From: Micrasema longulum
Taxonomy: Eukaryota > Arthropoda > Insecta > Trichoptera > Brachycentridae
Assembly (NCBI GenBank): GCA_022494885.1
Contig: JAGVSM010002402.1
Location: 1-64,000 of the forward strand
Length of the DNA: 64,000 bases
Direction of reading: 5' to 3'
In this document: piece by piece, positions 11,161 through 21,600 of the stretch
Numbering within the stretch: the first letter of the stretch is position 1
How the letters are laid out: each line of letters opens with the position of its first letter
The notes under the pieces: generated by a model
Database searches by the model: none
The model's input: the letters and a program-made list of their open reading frames with translations, nothing else
Told to the model about the DNA's origin: nothing
Made by a program: the position numbers and the translations under genes

Positions 11161-11950
11161 AAGTATTTCCATTGTTATTCATTCTGCGGTATATTGTAAG
11201 AAAAGTGGAATTTCCAAACTGAAGATGATTCTGAAAATCCTAAAACTTGCATCAAATGCGACAGGATGGAATTGCAAAGCGCACGGCACGAGGCACGTTT
11301 GAAGATCTTAAATAATGTATTCTGACTGTACTCATCTGTCAGAAATATAATAAATAATACATTCGTGTTGTATTTGCAAAATATTTCCCGCGTTTCTCAC
11401 TCCAGGCGCCTGACAGGTGAGAACATGCAGTGTGATTCCTAATATATATTTTAATATTAAAATGTTTCTCGCGAATTGGTCGAGTAGTTGGAATATTATA
11501 TAACTAATATCGTTCGAAGATAAGTTATTTTTTTTGCGTATTATCTCTTTCTTCTTCAAGTATTATAATTCATCCCTTTTAGAATCTGGATATTTTTTTT
11601 TTACATAAACAAACAGTCGACAAAAGATACTGTTAATAGGCCAGCAAAGTTTTTAAATAAAAGTTATACATATTTTATTGTGGAACAACGAAAGGGTGTG
11701 TTAATGTTTATTTGTATTAAAGTAAGTGTAAAGGTGTATTTGTGTAGGAATGATTGTTCAGGTGTGTGTAGCGTGAGCATCATTAAATGCAAAGTGGGAG
11801 CGTATCGCAGCCAGAAAGAATTAATCTTAATTAATTTGAAAATAAATTAAGGGGCATGTTAAATATATCAATAGATGAAAAAAAGCATTATAGTTTGAGC
11901 AAGAGCGATAGAGGAAAGAGTGTTGTGCATAGTAAGTATAATATATAGAA
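11161..11950. other. no gene recognised
   Basis: AT-rich sequence lying just beyond the 3' end of the intact LINE. No domain-bearing frame on either strand. Confidence 0.5.
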
Positions 11951-11956
11951 TAGTCT

Positions 11957-12010
11957 TTTATTATTTTTATTTTATTTTATTTATTTATTTATTTTATTTA
12001 TTTATTTAAA
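11957..12010. repeat. A/T-rich microsatellite tail of the LINE
   Basis: Plus-strand runs of TTTA and TTTTA units, that is (TAAA/TAAAA)n in the sense of the element, directly at the 3' end of the UTR. This fits the repeat tails of CR1/Jockey-type elements. Confidence 0.8.
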
Positions 12011-12352
12011 GAAAACAACAGCCATTACAACAAAAAGTACAGTACATACAAATAAACCAAAATTTTAGGCCAATTATAGTTTTCTATATAAAAACTAAAT
12101 AGAATGTAAAATTTTTTAAAAAAAGCGTACCTGTATTAAACCACTCCGTATCATATCACTTGCAAAAAATAAAAAAATTAATAATAACTAAAAGTACAAA
12201 ATTTAATTTATTATTATAATTTTTAAATAATTTTAAAAAAAAAACATTTTACGGATCCCCACGGAGTAGCTTCAGATCAGCTTTTCCTCTTAGACATAAA
12301 TACAAATGTACAAGTTTATAACAAATTACAAATGTTAAATAGATAGTACTGA

Positions 12353-15244
12353 TTAAGCTAAATGATTATTATCTGCAATTATAGCCTTAGCATTTTTCTT
12401 ATAGTTAATTAAAGTTAGAAAATATATATCAATTTCAAAAAAATGTTTGTTATAACTATTTAAGATTCTGGGAAAAGGTGCATTCTTGTTGTTATTTGTG
12501 CTTGATCTTCCAACATGAAACAATTGCTGCAGCCGAGTTGTGCGCTGAGGGATACGAATTTTAATTTTCTCAAGAAGTTGGGGACAATCTAATTTGTTAT
12601 TTACTATTTTGTAAAGGAAGACGGTATCAGATATAGTTCTTCTGGATTGTAAGGTTTCAATATTGTGATATAGTACAGCTTCTTCATAGTTATTAAAATG
12701 TTCATTTTGTCGATAGTTTAGATGCTTCATAAAAAATTTTTGAATCCTTTCAATTCTTAAAATGTATTTGGAGTATTGAGGAGACCAGACTGTAGAGCAA
12801 TATTCAAGAATACTGCGGACATGTGCAAAATATAATATTTTTAGTGTTTCTGGATAGTTAAATGGTTTACATACTCTTATTATAAAGCCTAATGTTTTGT
12901 AAGCTTTGCTGACCATCTTCTCTATATGTTTCTCATAAGACAATTTTTTATCCAAATATACACCAAGATCACGAATACAATCAACTTCGGTAATTGTGCA
13001 TCCATTAATACTGTAAAAGGATGGTTTTAAAATTTTATTTCTAGTAAAAGACACTTTGTAGCACTTGGAGACATTTAAATAAAGTTTGTTATGATCGCAG
13101 TATTTAACGACCCTATCTAGGTCTTTTTGAAGATTGTTAATATCTTTTAAGGATTCAATTTTTGTAAAAATTTTCATATCATCGGCGTACAGGGAAAAAA
13201 ATGCAAACTCAAAGCAGTAAAAAATATCATTTATGTAAACATTAAAAAGAAGTGGACCTAAAATCGATCCCTGGGGAACTCCAGAAGGGACGCATTTATA
13301 TAAAGATACAAACCCATTCACAACTACGGCTTGAAGTCTTTTATTTATATAAGAGCAAAACCATCTATATAGATCACCGTGAATTCCAATTAGTTTTAAT
13401 TTTTCCTTAAGAACTGAGTGACAAACTTTGTCGAATGCTTTCGAAAAATCCGTGTATAGAACGTCAACCTGTGTTCTTTTGTCCATATTATAATGAACAT
13501 AGTCAGTAAAGTGCACTAAATTAGTTAGAACAGATCTTCCACGAACGAAACCATGTTGATTGACGTTTAAGTATTGTTTAATCGCTGGATAAACCTGATC
13601 GTAAACGATGGATTCAAACATTTTACTGAATACTGAAAGAATTGATATAGGCCTGTAGTTATTTATTTCATTTCTACGCCCTGATTTGTATATGGGAATT
13701 ATTAAAGCTTCTTTCCATCGTTTGGGGAATATTCCATCACGAAAAGACCAATTAAACAATATCGTTAGTGACAAAGCTAAAGATTTGGCGCAATTTTTGG
13801 CAAAGATGGTAGGTATTTTATCACTTCCAGCACCTTTACTGACGTCAAGTTTACTAAGGTATTTATTCACTATATTTTCGCAAATATCAACATCATTTAT
13901 ACACTGTAAGTCACTTACTAGTCTAGTATTGTCTGGAACATGTATTTGATTATAATGGTTAAATGTAGAATGAAAGTATTCGGAGAACTTTTCACATATA
14001 TTAATACCCTCTTCAATTATATCACCGCCATAATGCATTGATTTTGGGATAGAATTATTTTTTCTTTTGCTTTTAACATACGTCCAGAAGCATTTTGGAG
14101 CATTAATTATATTTTTTTCTGTGTTGCGTATATAGTTATAAAAATCTTCTTGGTTCAAACGCTTTTGACGAGATCGTAACAGGTTGAAAGTATGTTTGTC
14201 AGCAATGTTGTTATAGTTTTTCCATTTTTTTTGGTATTTAGTTTTCTCTTTTATAACCTTAATTAGAGCCTTAGAGTACCATAATGGGAATTTAGTGGTT
14301 CTTGGCATTTTGTATGGTACATGACGTTCAATGCTTTTATGAAGATAATTGTAGAAAGAGTCGACAGCTTGATCAATATTAATTTCCTTGAAGTCGTCTT
14401 GCCAGTCAATGCTTATAAGATATTCATTGATAGCAGTATAATTTGCTTTATGGAAAATATACCGTTTGTTCGGCAACTCTTCTAGTGGCAAAGTATTTAA
14501 TTTAATTATCTCAATTTCCAGTGCTGGATGATGATTATCTTCAGCCACTATTGGAGTAAAAGAACGTGTTACTTTTAATTCCATATTTGCCAAAGCAAGG
14601 TCCAGACATCTTAAATTCGAGTTGTGTACATGATTATATTGTTTCGCATTTGTATATGATATGAGATCTATGAGCCGTGCACTAACTGAATGTGTGTAAG
14701 AAGTTGCCGTAAGATACGTTTCATCTAGGGATCTGTTCCATTTTATGTCACTAAGATTAAAATCACCAATAACCACGAAATTATCGTCAGCGTTTTCGTC
14801 TGTTACCCGCATAAGGAGATCAAAAAAGCTGCAAGCATGAGAAGAGAAGGTCGGACCCTTGGGGAGGTAAACACATGCTATATGAAGTTTCCGCGCACAA
14901 TCTGATTTTTTGAGCTGAATAGTGGCCCATACACATTCTGCTTCGCATAACCAATTAGGGTTTCTAGTGGCCTGAAACTCATGTTGAATACCCAACAATA
15001 CTCCTCCTCCACGAGACTGACTTGTTAAGGAATAATTTCGGTCGTTTCTAAATATTGAGTATCGTGCATCAAAAAGTTCCTCATTTTCTATTCCATCCTT
15101 AAGCCAAGTTTCTGTTATGGCTATAATATTATATTCGTTATTTAGTACACCCAATTGAAATTCCTCAGTTTTACCTCTTAGGCCTCGCGTGTTTTGATAG
15201 TATAGTGTTAGATTACTCATCGGAGGGAAGAGATTTTTAAACAT
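12353..15244 (-). CDS. endonuclease-reverse transcriptase (ORF2) of a CR1/Jockey-like LINE
   Basis: 963 residues without a stop. Residues ~10-245 form an apurinic-like endonuclease: YYQNTRGLRGK at 15-25, catalytic Glu45 in ITETWL, GGGVLLGI at 79-86, GDFNLSDIKW from 160 with Asp161 and Asn163, and EDNHHP at 235-240 supplying the terminal His. Reverse transcriptase spans ~500-760: PIYKSGRRNEINNYRPIS (517-534), QHGFVRGRS (563-571), DVLYTDFSKAFD with catalytic Asp599, SGVPQGSILGPLLF (654-667) and the YADD box at 686-689. The C-terminal block has LEYCSTVWSP (813-822). No RNase H or zinc-knuckle is seen. Together these activities nick target DNA and copy the element RNA into the site. Met1 is the first in-frame start; Met9 is a possible alternative. 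All catalytic motifs look intact, so activity is plausible but not shown. The domain order fits CR1/Jockey; the clade is not resolved. Confidence 0.95.
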   Translation of the reverse strand: MFKNLFPPMSNLTLYYQNTRGLRGKTEEFQLGVLNNEYNIIAITETWLKDGIENEELFDARYSIFRNDRNYSLTSQSRGGGVLLGIQHEFQATRNPNWLCEAECVWATIQLKKSDCARKLHIACVYLPKGPTFSSHACSFFDLLMRVTDENADDNFVVIGDFNLSDIKWNRSLDETYLTATSYTHSVSARLIDLISYTNAKQYNHVHNSNLRCLDLALANMELKVTRSFTPIVAEDNHHPALEIEIIKLNTLPLEELPNKRYIFHKANYTAINEYLISIDWQDDFKEINIDQAVDSFYNYLHKSIERHVPYKMPRTTKFPLWYSKALIKVIKEKTKYQKKWKNYNNIADKHTFNLLRSRQKRLNQEDFYNYIRNTEKNIINAPKCFWTYVKSKRKNNSIPKSMHYGGDIIEEGINICEKFSEYFHSTFNHYNQIHVPDNTRLVSDLQCINDVDICENIVNKYLSKLDVSKGAGSDKIPTIFAKNCAKSLALSLTILFNWSFRDGIFPKRWKEALIIPIYKSGRRNEINNYRPISILSVFSKMFESIVYDQVYPAIKQYLNVNQHGFVRGRSVLTNLVHFTDYVHYNMDKRTQVDVLYTDFSKAFDKVCHSVLKEKLKLIGIHGDLYRWFCSYINKRLQAVVVNGFVSLYKCVPSGVPQGSILGPLLFNVYINDIFYCFEFAFFSLYADDMKIFTKIESLKDINNLQKDLDRVVKYCDHNKLYLNVSKCYKVSFTRNKILKPSFYSINGCTITEVDCIRDLGVYLDKKLSYEKHIEKMVSKAYKTLGFIIRVCKPFNYPETLKILYFAHVRSILEYCSTVWSPQYSKYILRIERIQKFFMKHLNYRQNEHFNNYEEAVLYHNIETLQSRRTISDTVFLYKIVNNKLDCPQLLEKIKIRIPQRTTRLQQLFHVGRSSTNNNKNAPFPRILNSYNKHFFEIDIYFLTLINYKKNAKAIIADNNHLA

Positions 15245-17650
15245 GTATACAAAAATATAGTACAGACCTACATTATTGTTAAAAAAAGTTGGAAATAATC
15301 AATTGGAATATAATGAATGCTAGATAATACCAATAAACAAGTGGATATAGTTGAAAAATGTAGGGCAAATTTAGTCAGTAGATGATTGCACAAGAGATTG
15401 TTTGAAAAAAGCTGAACGCTTGATGACATTAAAAAAATATTGGTGTTTACAAGAAAATAAATAGGTAGTTTAATAACCTGATAACAGAAGATAACTGATG
15501 CAAAGTAGTAAAATATATACAACAATAAATACATTATAATCACTCCAAAAAACATAAAGAAGATTTTAGAAAGAAAAAAGTCATCAAACTCTATGGAAAC
15601 AAGCTTGCACAAAAAGTATGCAAAAAAGAAACCAGAATACTTAGTAGAACAAAGAAAATAAGAAATTACAAGCAAAAATAAGGTAAAGATAGAAAACAAA
15701 TTATAGTAGTACAAAGAAAATGCTGCACTGTTTCGAATACAAAGCAAAAGTAAACGAAAATTATAAAAAATATTATTGACAATAAAAGCAAATGGATAAA
15801 ATAAATTTATGTAAAAACATGTAGTTGAATTCCGCTGTGAACGGTATACGGAAGTATAAAATAAAATTACAAATGTGTAAGAAAAGTACAGTCATATTAT
15901 TTTTGAAAAGTCGGTATCATATTTTATTAATATGGGAGGTGATCTCTCATTTTTTCTAATATGTATTTTACAGTTTTTTACCCATTTATTTACTAAATAA
16001 GATGAAATTACCTCGACTGCTTTAGAGAATTTCTAAGCATAGCCATCTTATGTTTCATAATAAACGTAATCTTTAATTAAAAATTATTTTTTTTAAGTCG
16101 ATGAAAAAATATAAATTTATCGAAACAAAGTATTTGGACAATTCAAAAGTTTTATATTTACTAAGTATGTGTTTTTTTTTCAAAACATGTCTTTAATTGT
16201 AATTATAGTACTTCTATGAGATAACTTACGGTGTAATTTACTCTTTAAAGTAAACTGAAAAATACCAACGATTTAATTATAAATATTTTTAAAATGAAAA
16301 TAAATAAAAAATTTGAAAAAAAAAACATTTCTAAATTAAAAATGCAGATGTACATCGTATAATACCAGACAATAACAACCCTTTCACACTAAATAAACTA
16401 AGACTAATGCAAGGCAGCCAAAATACTATACATTCTACAAATGTCTCGAATAATGTGTAATAAACTGCTTATAAGTAAATGAATAATCATAAAAAAATAC
16501 TGCAATGACTTACCTAACTTTACTCAAACCTTACAAGTTTTAATTTTTTAAATAAAACGAACATAAGTGGAAAAAAATTTCCGAATAAAAAAAATCAACC
16601 AAAACAGTCATCAAGAGAAACTACGATTTTTGTAAATAATTAAAAAGAAAAAATTGTTAGAAAATTCAGTAAACAAATAATGTTAATTTTACGGTTATAC
16701 GTAGAGTGAGACCCATTGATTACATAAACAATATACATATTATATTTGACTTTGAACAAGAATATGCAACGGTATGAACGCGTATAAGATAGTTTTACGT
16801 TCGTGCAACTTTATTTTCAATTCTTTTTCATTTCAACGTAGAAAAATAACAAATATATACATTCAAGTAAAGCATCAATGTTTGCTTACAGGCTAATGAA
16901 ATGTAAAAAGTGCATATGGATATATGAATGCTTGTGCAACATACGAAGCAGCTTTTCAGTCAATTTAGTAAGCTTCAATGTTTGAATAGGGAGCATTTGT
17001 TTCGTAAGAGCTTTGTTTTAATTTCACGTGAATAAGCCTCCCTATGCAACTTTTTCAAGTGGGCAGCTTATTCAATTTCCGTTTTCCTTCAATAAGGACT
17101 TTCATTGTTTAACTTTAAAACAAAAGTAAGAAAATTCGTGAATTCAAAAATTCGTCAGTATTTTTACTTGCGAAGTTTTTAATTTTCTTTTTCATTTAAG
17201 ACTTGTTAAATTCTTACACTTCATTAATTACCTTTGTCTGTTTTTGCAAAAAAAACTTTCAATTTTTTATGTTTACAAACTTTGAAAAGTTTAATTTTTT
17301 ATTCTTCAATCAACTCACTTAATTTAAATTGATACAATTATTTCGAAATTCGTTTTTGATATTTTGAAATTTTATTACGCCTTTTCAATCAAAATTATAT
17401 TCATATTTATGTGTTTCATGTTGAACCGTTTTAAAATATTAGATTTCTAATGATTTTATTTTTTTTAACTTATTTTAGGTATGTGTACATATTAATGTAA
17501 TAACCATATAACAAAAAAAATACGAGCAAACGGAATTATTTTTTTTGTGAAAAGTTATCCTATACAATTTATCCACGTTATTATTTTATGCAATAAAAAA
17601 ATCGGTAAATATTATGTTTTTTTTAAATCAGTGAAAACATTAGATCATCA
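15245..17650. other. AT-rich DNA upstream of the intact LINE
   Basis: This would hold the 5' UTR and ORF1 if the element were full length. On the minus strand a pyrimidine-rich frame at 15268-15747 encodes only hydrophobic low-complexity residues and lacks an early ATG. No zinc-knuckle, coiled coil or RRM-like reading is visible. The rest is A/T runs. Confidence 0.5.
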
Positions 17651-17654
17651 AACC

Positions 17655-17895
17655 CGTATTTTTTCCTGGCGATGCACAGGGCAATGTTGTGGAAAATGTA
17701 GCGTATTTGATCATCTGTGACAGTGAAATAAGGTGATCAGCCTTACGTTTCAGACGCTAGTCCAGGAATAATAAAGTATAGCAGTGCAGAACCACCTCAA
17801 AGCTAATATTTTGTGTCCACTCTACCAGGAATTGAACCCAGGTCCTCCAGCAGGGTAGGCAAATGCGTCAAATGCTACACTACGAAGCCGACTTA
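17655..17895 (-). repeat. tRNA-derived SINE, family A, degenerate
   Basis: Minus-strand order: tRNA-like head with TAGTGTAGCATTTGACGCAT and GGGTTCAATTCC (B-box-like), then ACTAGCGTCTGAAACGTAAG, GCTGATCACCTTA and a shortened end near 'attgccctgtgcatcgcc'. Matches the block order of the 53815 copy. Confidence 0.7.
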
Positions 17896-18654
17896 TCTCC
17901 ACTCGGTTTCCTTTTTCAGGATTTTTACCCGAGAAAAGCCAACCCATCTCTATTCCTCATCAAGAAAAATAAATCAATGTAATACTCTCATATGAGGTCA
18001 AATTGACAAGGTTTTTTTTTATTTGCCTGGAAAACAAATTTGAATTAATACCAGACTGTTCGTTCCACTGAAAATGCGTCATTTAATAAACGAGGGTGTT
18101 AGGGGTAATAATTATTCAGAAGAGATACGAATAGGGAGAATTGAAGTCACGCTTTAATTGTTGCAATTTCTTTAACAATGACATCACTAAGCCCAGTTAA
18201 TTTATTGAACGCCTCGTGTGGACATCTGATTTAGGGATGAAAATATTATCCCTAAAATTTTGGACGGACCATCAATAAAGTAAATGACCCGTTTAATATT
18301 ACTCTAATTCGTTAATGTAGTCTTTTTTTCATTATTAAATATAGGCAATTTAAAAATTTTATTACAAAATTTCAAATTACAAAATTTAATTATATTTATA
18401 ATAAAGATTGAATTGTCAGTCAGTAAAAAAATACAAATTTCAAATATTAATGTTTCGACAAAGCGAGTTAATAAAATACTTGTATATACGAAGCTCGGTT
18501 TCAGTCGGCAGTTAATCTCAGAACCACAGGACGGATAAATCTGAAAAAGATATGAGGATGCGCAGGAGCTGGCAGCCGACAAATAGGCTTAATGAACAAC
18601 AAATGTCCCATTTCGGGAGCGGATATGGAATGATATGATGATACATAATCAACA
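17896..18654. other. no gene recognised
   Basis: AT-rich; open frames are short and domain-free. Confidence 0.45.
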
Positions 18655-18750
18655 TAATATTGATAACATGAACCGGGTTTAGTTCCCGTGGCTAGTGTCG
18701 CGGAATTACAGATTAGAGGTCCGTGGTTCAAATCGCGCCCAACCACAAAT
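18655..18750 (+). repeat. tRNA-like head of a SINE (possibly family C)
   Basis: The order GGCTAGTGTCGCGGAATTAC, AGAGGTCCGTGGTTCAAATC resembles an A-box region followed by a B box (GGTTCAAATC), like the head of the copies at 21425 and 53400. No matching body follows, so this could be a fragment of a separate family. Confidence 0.4.
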
Positions 18751-18759
18751 TAATAAATA

Positions 18760-19860
18760 AAGAAGTTGGATTTCTCACAGTAAGCCAACAGATTATTTTT
18801 TGTTTATCGAAAAAAAAAATTCTACAAAGTAAGTATAAAATTATAAATGTTATGTACATACATAGTTAATTATAACGTTTCTACCTCTCTAATAAAGTGA
18901 AAACTAGTGTTTAGAGAGGGAGTTCGTTTTACATTGATTTTCATTTTTATATGTTTATATATATACATATGTGTTATATAATATTTAAATTGTATTTTTA
19001 CTATATCGAACAAATTCCTTAAATCAGTTATTGTATTCTAAAATATAAACACAATTTTCCAATGTGTGAAGTTAAGGTTTGGGTGGATCTCGTGTTTTTT
19101 TTTTTAATTTAGTTCAAAATGTTTTAATATTTGCAACTGATTTTCAGATTTCTAGAAGGTAAGTCAAGTTTTTTTGCCAACGTATGAATGATGATATAAA
19201 GCTGCGGTTGCGTTGCATCTGTGTCAAGGTAAATTATTTGGAAATCTAGGGTTTGAGAATTTTGAAAATTAGTGGGTTTTTTTTCTTCGAAAGTTTGTAT
19301 AATATGCTTTCTTTCAAAATGTCATCAGTTAAAAGTAAATCAAGTTCTTTAAAAATCTTATTTGACGGGTAAGTTCTAGACGTTTTAAATATAATTTTAG
19401 CGATTGTTTGGGCAGTCAAAAGTGGACGTAAATTTGTTTTGTAAGCTGCTCCCCGTCCTATGATTCCACACTGCAGAATAGACTGATGGTTCCGTAGTAG
19501 ACAGTTTTTTTTATTTTGTTTCGTTTTATAATGTTTCTTAATCTAACAAATATGTAACTAAGTTTTCTTACTATTTTTACCATAACATTTTCTTGAACAC
19601 AATGTTACAATCTTTATATTTAAAATTGTTGGGGGGTTAAATAATATGAAAAAATTAATTTATCTTGGACAACAATGCCATACGTACAAAACTAGATGTA
19701 AAAAAAAAAAGATTACCAGTGAGAATAAAAGTGTCTCAAACTGATTGTGTAGGGTTTAAAACTGAACAATAAAGTACCGAAGAAAGAAATAGAATGTCTT
19801 GAAATGTTAACAATCAATTTGAAAAAATATGTTCTAGATAATTTTTGTTTATATTAGTTC
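18760..19860. other. AT-rich DNA, nothing recognised
   Basis: T-rich and A-rich runs with scattered stops in all frames; no repeat terminus identified. Confidence 0.45.
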
Positions 19861-19871
19861 TTAAAATGTTA

Positions 19872-19909
19872 TGAACCAGTTTCGAGACGTGCTCGTCTCT
19901 TTGCCAGGA
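19872..19909 (-). ncRNA. degenerate hammerhead-ribozyme-like motif
   Basis: On the minus strand a six-base-pair stem II (GAGACG, loop AGCA, CGUCUC) is directly followed by GAAACUGGUUC, as expected for the GAAA strand and a very short stem III. The CUGANGA strand is altered (CUGGCAA), so it is probably inactive. It forms an inverted pair with the motif at 20030-20060. Confidence 0.45.
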
Positions 19910-20027
19910 CACTCACTGCACCAACATTCATTTACTAAAATACCCTTTATCGTCTCTGTAATATACATAATATTTACGAAAAAATACATAAATTACATGC
20001 AAAGTTAAAGGGGATGGAAACACCACG

Positions 20028-20062
20028 ATGTCCGGAAGAGACGAATACGTCTCGAAACCGGT
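20028..20062 (+). ncRNA. degenerate hammerhead-ribozyme-like motif
   Basis: GAGACG, loop AAUA and CGUCUC form stem II, followed by GAAACCGGUA. The upstream core reads CCGGAA rather than CUGANGA. Sequence 20030-20060 is the approximate inverse of 19872-19909. Confidence 0.45.
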
Positions 20063-20307
20063 AGAGATAAAAAGTCGGTAAGTGATTAAATGCTTATTAT
20101 TTACTAACATTAAAAAAAATACTTGACCACAATGTTGAAATTATCAATAAAATTATCAAGAAAACTTCTAGGCTTAGTTTCACTTTTATTGATAATTTTA
20201 TCGGCATCATCACAAAGTTAATGCTTTGAACATAAAGAATATGTTGTTAACTAACATAATTTAGCATAAATAAATAATCCTCATTACGTTATTAATTAAT
20301 AAATCTA

Positions 20308-20483
20308 ATTTATTATACAAATAAAAGACGAGTAATACTTTAATTCACAAATTTGGAATATCCAGTGACGAAGTCCAGACCAAGACCAGTCTCGAAGATG
20401 TCGCGAAAGCGATGAAACCGGTCACTGGATATTTCAAATTCGTGGATTAAAGTATCACTCGTCTTTTATTTATATAATAAATT
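20308..20483. repeat. foldback with ~60-bp arms and a hammerhead-like loop
   Basis: Left arm 20308-20369 and right arm 20421-20483 are inverse with about five mismatches (for example AATAAAAGACGAGTAATACT against its partner). The apex holds the motif at 20386-20428. The arms end in CCAGTGAC/GTCACTGG, the strand that also forms ribozyme stem I. Confidence 0.9.
20386..20428 (+). ncRNA. hammerhead-ribozyme-like motif, Penelope-type short stem III
   Basis: Stem I CCAGU (20386-20390) pairs with ACUGG (20424-20428). The catalytic strand reads CUCGAAGA, one inserted base away from CUGAAGA. Stem II is GUCGC-GAAA-GCGAU. The second conserved strand GAAA is followed by a loopless stem III (ACCGGU) and C20423, the predicted cleavage position. 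Short stem III hammerheads are known from Penelope-like elements and retrozymes. The extra C in the core suggests reduced or no activity. Confidence 0.6.
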
Positions 20484-20486
20484 ACA

Positions 20487-20522
20487 ATGAACTTCCATCA
20501 AGAAGAACTAAAATGTTTTTGA
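20487..20522 (+). pseudogene. short conserved frame start MNFHQE after the foldback
   Basis: ATG at 20487 begins M-N-F-H-Q-E-E-L-K and stops after 11 codons. The equivalent position after the other foldback (25579) begins M-Q-F-H-Q-E. It is probably the broken beginning of an element-encoded protein; the family is not recognised. Confidence 0.35.
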
Positions 20523-20619
20523 ATAAATCTAATATTGACATGAGGAAATCATGTTGTTGGGTCATTCTAATAAAAACAGATAAAGTTTGAAATGAAATTT
20601 TAGAAACGTATCTTGATTA

Positions 20620-21005
20620 CATTCAAAATAATATTTCATTCGCCTCAAAATGGTTATTAGGTAATTTAAGAATAAATGGACAAGCGTAAGAACGAAGCTC
20701 CTGCCCTGTGTTTAATTCAAAAATTAACACGGTGACTGGCCATAAAAATAAATCAGGCCAGCGACAAGGGATTAGTGGGGTTCGATGCCTATCTGGAACA
20801 TTACCATTAGCATCCCAATGTCCTCTCCATAACATCCTTTACTATCTCCCACCGCCTCCCCGATAGCCCGCCTTCCGTACTCTGCATCAGAAAAAAAGCC
20901 AATCAGAATCCCGATGCAAATTAGCGGAAGAATTAGGGATCTGATGTCACGCAGATTAATAAGAGAGGGGAAGTATCAAAGGCTTGGGGAAGTATAATAC
21001 TTTGG
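20620..21005. promoter_or_regulatory. GC-richer island, candidate regulatory or conserved noncoding DNA
   Basis: Base composition departs from the AT-rich surroundings. The stretch near 20911-20960 holds ATGCAAAT (octamer-like, POU-type site) next to TTAGCGG, AATTAG and ATTAATAA homeodomain-like sites. No open frame or transposon motif explains it. A functional role is inference only. Confidence 0.2.
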
Positions 21006-21420
21006 AACTTGTATTAGACCATCATTCAAAAGAATGGGTAATGTGAACGCTAAACCCACTAGTCATTAGCTATGCTGCTGTTGTAATGAAAATGGTATAT
21101 AACCTATCAGTATCTATATCTCTTATTCGTGGTGTGGGCGTATTTCGGACGATTATAGCATTATAGGGTTTTAGGGACAGAAATTTTAATTAATGTTCAA
21201 CGTCACAAAGTATTAAATATAAAAAGAATTTCTACAAGCATGGAACGAAAAGCGGAGGCAATTTCAATATGTATTAGGTAAGACTGACTAGAACTAAAAA
21301 AAACATTTATTAGGGAGAACGCGTGATTTAGGTATTTTATACGATGCACATAAACACGTTTTTCGGAGGTAGATGTATCAAATTTTTTTTTTTTTATAGA
21401 AAAAGAAATATTTGCGTTCT
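21006..21420. other. no gene recognised
   Basis: Mixed-composition DNA with no long frame or repeat terminus. Confidence 0.4.
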
Positions 21421-21424
21421 TATG

Positions 21425-21600
21425 ATTTTCCCAAATATTTAATTTTGAGGGCCATTTTCAACGAGTTGTAAGTAACTCACTATTAGAAAATGGGAATCAA
21501 GTTGGGGTAAAGTGGGATTCGAACCACAGACCTTTGGTCCGTGAGTCCGAGACACTAGCCACAGGACCACAACCCGATTCTCTCCCGAAATATCTCAAGC
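21425..21600 (-). repeat. tRNA-derived SINE, family C
   Basis: Minus-strand head GGGTTGTGGTCCTGTGGCTA (A-box-like), GTGTCTCGGACTCACGGACC and GGTTCGAATCCC (B box), then the body with CCCATTTTCTAATAGTGAGT and CCCTCAAAATTAAATATTTG GG. Copies with the same order lie at 33850-34020 and 53400-53555. Confidence 0.8.

Larger units (their letters stand above)
11955..15244 (-). mobile_element. CR1/Jockey-like non-LTR retrotransposon (coding region, 3' UTR and repeat tail)
   Basis: Contains an intact endonuclease-reverse transcriptase gene (12353-15244), a roughly 340-bp 3' UTR and, at its 3' end, a TAAA/TAAAT microsatellite-like tail (about 11957-12010 on the plus strand, read as its complement). The 5' boundary is not visible; no gag-like ORF1 is recognised in the next 2.4 kb upstream (15245-17650). 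I could not find a flanking target-site duplication. Confidence 0.85.

Noticed and set aside
13686..13949. 87-residue plus-strand frame
   Set aside because: It is antisense to the intact LINE reverse transcriptase region.
15268..15747. 159-residue hydrophobic minus-strand frame just upstream of the LINE ORF2, as a possible ORF1
   Set aside because: It lacks an early ATG, is composed of low-complexity Phe/Leu/Tyr/Ser from pyrimidine-rich DNA, and shows no gag-like motif.
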